Of a stretch of DNA of 64,000 nt, positions 62,661-64,000 are shown one piece after another. The notes beneath the pieces were generated by a model that was not told the DNA's origin, searched no databases, and was given only the letters and a program-made list of their open reading frames with translations. This DNA comes from Ignavibacteria bacterium (lineage in GTDB: Bacteria; Bacteroidota; Ignavibacteria; Tepidaquicellales; Tepidaquicellaceae). The position numbers and the translations under genes were made by a program. The stretch is from NCBI GenBank assembly GCA_016716125.1, contig JADJWZ010000038.1, positions 1 through 64,000 on the forward strand, written 5' to 3'. Each line of letters opens with the position of its first letter. Position 1 is the first letter of the stretch.

Positions 62661-63548
62661 TTAATTTAGAATTGCTTTAATTTCATTATCATAATCTAAA
62701 TTAATCTGAAAGTGATCTGAAATCAAGTTCTGATCACTACTGTGAATTAATAAATAATCACATAACTCTCTGTTCACAACAGTATAAATTCTGTTATCAA
62801 GTTCGATTATTCTTTTTATGTACTTTATTGAGTTGTTATCTTCTGATTTTACAATATTATATATAATGTAATCAGCTTCTTTCACAAAATTTATAATTTC
62901 ATCATTCCTTTTTTTTGACATTTGTAATTTCTCTTGATCATTCGCCCACAATATTTCGCATAGTATAAATGGTAATTTTGATTTAATAAAATCTTTAGCT
63001 CCATTTAAGACATGATATTCTGCACCTTCGACATCAATTTTCAAAATTGATACTGAATCAAACTCTAAATTCTCAGAGATGTTATCTAAATTATCTAATT
63101 TAAATACAGGTACAAAATTTTTTTTGAAGAATTCGCGACCTCTTCTCAAATTTTCAATTACGGAACCGCCCCCGTCTACTTCGCCTGTAGCATAAAAAGA
63201 TAAAAGAGTTGATTCACTGAAAATACCCGCTGGAATAATTGTAGCATTATTCAAATCATTTTTATTAATAAGAATATTACAATAAAATACGCAATTTGGG
63301 TTTGGCTCGAATCCAATGTAATTAACGGACTCATTGACTGATTTTAGCTCCAGCAAGGTCTGACCTACATTGACACCGACATCGATAAAATTTCCGGATT
63401 TTAATTTCAGCAGTTTATCGAATAAATCTATTTTCCATAAACCGTCTACCAGTATCAAATTTCCATAACCGATGTTCCTTATTATTGGGATAATGAATTT
63501 CTTTTTGTTGATTTTAACCGAAAGATTGAAGTTAAACTTTTCAAGCAA
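62661..63548 (-). CDS. FkbM family methyltransferase
   Basis: A 295-residue SAM methyltransferase of the FkbM type, usually O-methylating sugars or polyketides. Motif I is FIDVGVNVGQTLLEL, the acidic loop is YIGFEPNPNC, and the family hallmark is SILKIDVEGAEYHVL. The start is TTG at 63548; the frame is open about 40 nt further upstream but offers no better start, so the N-terminus is uncertain. It stands alone in repeat-rich DNA, more AT-rich than most genes here. A role in modifying surface glycans is plausible. Confidence 0.85.
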   Translation of the reverse strand: MLEKFNFNLSVKINKKKFIIPIIRNIGYGNLILVDGLWKIDLFDKLLKLKSGNFIDVGVNVGQTLLELKSVNESVNYIGFEPNPNCVFYCNILINKNDLNNATIIPAGIFSESTLLSFYATGEVDGGGSVIENLRRGREFFKKNFVPVFKLDNLDNISENLEFDSVSILKIDVEGAEYHVLNGAKDFIKSKLPFILCEILWANDQEKLQMSKKRNDEIINFVKEADYIIYNIVKSEDNNSIKYIKRIIELDNRIYTVVNRELCDYLLIHSSDQNLISDHFQINLDYDNEIKAILN

Positions 63549-64000
63549 TTTAGCTAAGTGCCTTTTTAATTTGAGTTTTTCAAAGAGTTCCTAAAGTGTT
63601 TAATCATAAAATAAATTATTGATATTAGTATTTATAATTTCAAGCAGATCCGAATTTTAAATTTCTTTTCAGAAGCCTCCGGTAAATTATCAAAGGGCTC
63701 ACTTTCAATTTGAGTTAGTACGAATTAATTTCGCAGCAATACGATTTTTCGTAGAAAATGAACTTCTTAACTGAAAGGAACCCTTATGCGACAAATTACA
63801 AAAAATGAAATTTACAAACACTACATTGCTTCAGAATAGTCCTAAGTAAATTTTACATTTCCGCCGTTGTTGGAGTTCCAAAAAGTTTGCTTGAAGAAGT
63901 TTGGAAGTAAGTACAGTGGGAATGCAATCTTTTTGGTCAACAACAACAAAAATTTCGGACGATCAATAAGTTTGATTTAACACTGATAAGCTTCTCCTTA
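63549..64000. other. Window end, no confirmed gene
   Basis: Nothing intact is seen. A 17-codon frame (63786-63839, MRQITKNEIYKHYIASE) follows GAAAGGAACCC, a possible ribosome binding site, and may be the start of a dead gene. The fold-back arm 63856-63890 follows. A gene may begin beyond the window. Confidence 0.35.
63856..63890. repeat. Single arm of the CCGCCGTTGTTGG repeat
   Basis: CCGCCGTTGTTGGAGTTCC followed by AAAAAGTTTGC matches arm 1 of 60155-60250 in the same orientation and arm 2 in inverted orientation. It lies 3.6 kb from that fold-back, with the FG-GAP-like and FkbM genes between. Confidence 0.55.

Noticed and set aside
60155..63890. Complete insertion sequence
   Set aside because: Inverted arms are present but no transposase frame lies between them; the enclosed genes encode a T9SS cargo and a methyltransferase.

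Overview
The window is AT-rich bacterial DNA that most resembles the Ignavibacteria/Chlorobi side of the Bacteroidota (FCB) group. The evidence is C-terminal type IX secretion (T9SS) sorting domains of the PNPFNP...GNEV type, gingipain-like C25 peptidases with FlgD-like tails, a short 285-aa primary sigma factor, the str/S10 ribosomal gene order, and a putative TAnnTTTG-type promoter element. This assignment is inference from families; no phylogeny was computed.

Layout. (1) 186-12717 (+): a surface-glycan block holding a WbqC-like protein, a FemAB/GNAT-like acyltransferase, a SAM methyltransferase and five GT2 glycosyltransferase genes. One encodes 1944 residues with five GT2-like modules; two others are split by a single extra base in a homopolymer. 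(2) 12738-22554 (+): two tandem paralogous secreted C25 cysteine peptidases that also carry an ILEI/FAM3-like region and a FlgD/T9SS tail, closed by a strong bidirectional terminator. (3) 22658-27237 (-): an operon of P-type cation ATPase, dicarboxylate/amino-acid symporter and lipoprotein glutathione peroxidase. (4) 27238-30735: a decayed island with an orphan 507-aa gene, a small secreted protein, a response-regulator remnant, a recombinase remnant and a pair of similar palindromes. (5) 30736-36276: a GH5 hydrolase, then a housekeeping operon plsC-gatC-kdsB-GNAT-pyrG (-). PyrG makes the CTP that KdsB uses to activate Kdo for lipopolysaccharide. (6) 36295-40718 (-): a metal-uptake operon (DtxR-family regulator, binding lipoprotein, outer-membrane protein, ABC ATPase, permease fused to a second DtxR-like domain) with a 22-bp palindromic operator just upstream. 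(7) 40977-47269: metallophosphatase, diheme cytochrome c, RdgB pyrophosphatase, Asp-box protein directly behind a tRNA-Arg(ACG), esterase and primary sigma factor. (8) 47273-54483 (-): a broken PIN toxin-antitoxin pair, then the str/S10 block rplW-rplD-rplC-rpsJ-tuf-tRNA-Ile(UAU)-fusA-rpsG-rpsL; the expected rplB is not present after rplW. (9) 54484-64000: an accessory, repeat-rich segment with outer-membrane and lipoprotein genes, a 21-bp tandem array of about 590 bp, several fold-back repeats, a GT39-like membrane glycosyltransferase, an FG-GAP-like T9SS cargo protein and an FkbM methyltransferase.

Common thread: the cell-surface functions (glycan assembly, T9SS-exported proteins, LPS precursor supply, metal import) interlock, while several genes are interrupted at homopolymer runs. 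That pattern should be separated into sequencing error, slippage or true decay before the affected genes are called dead.
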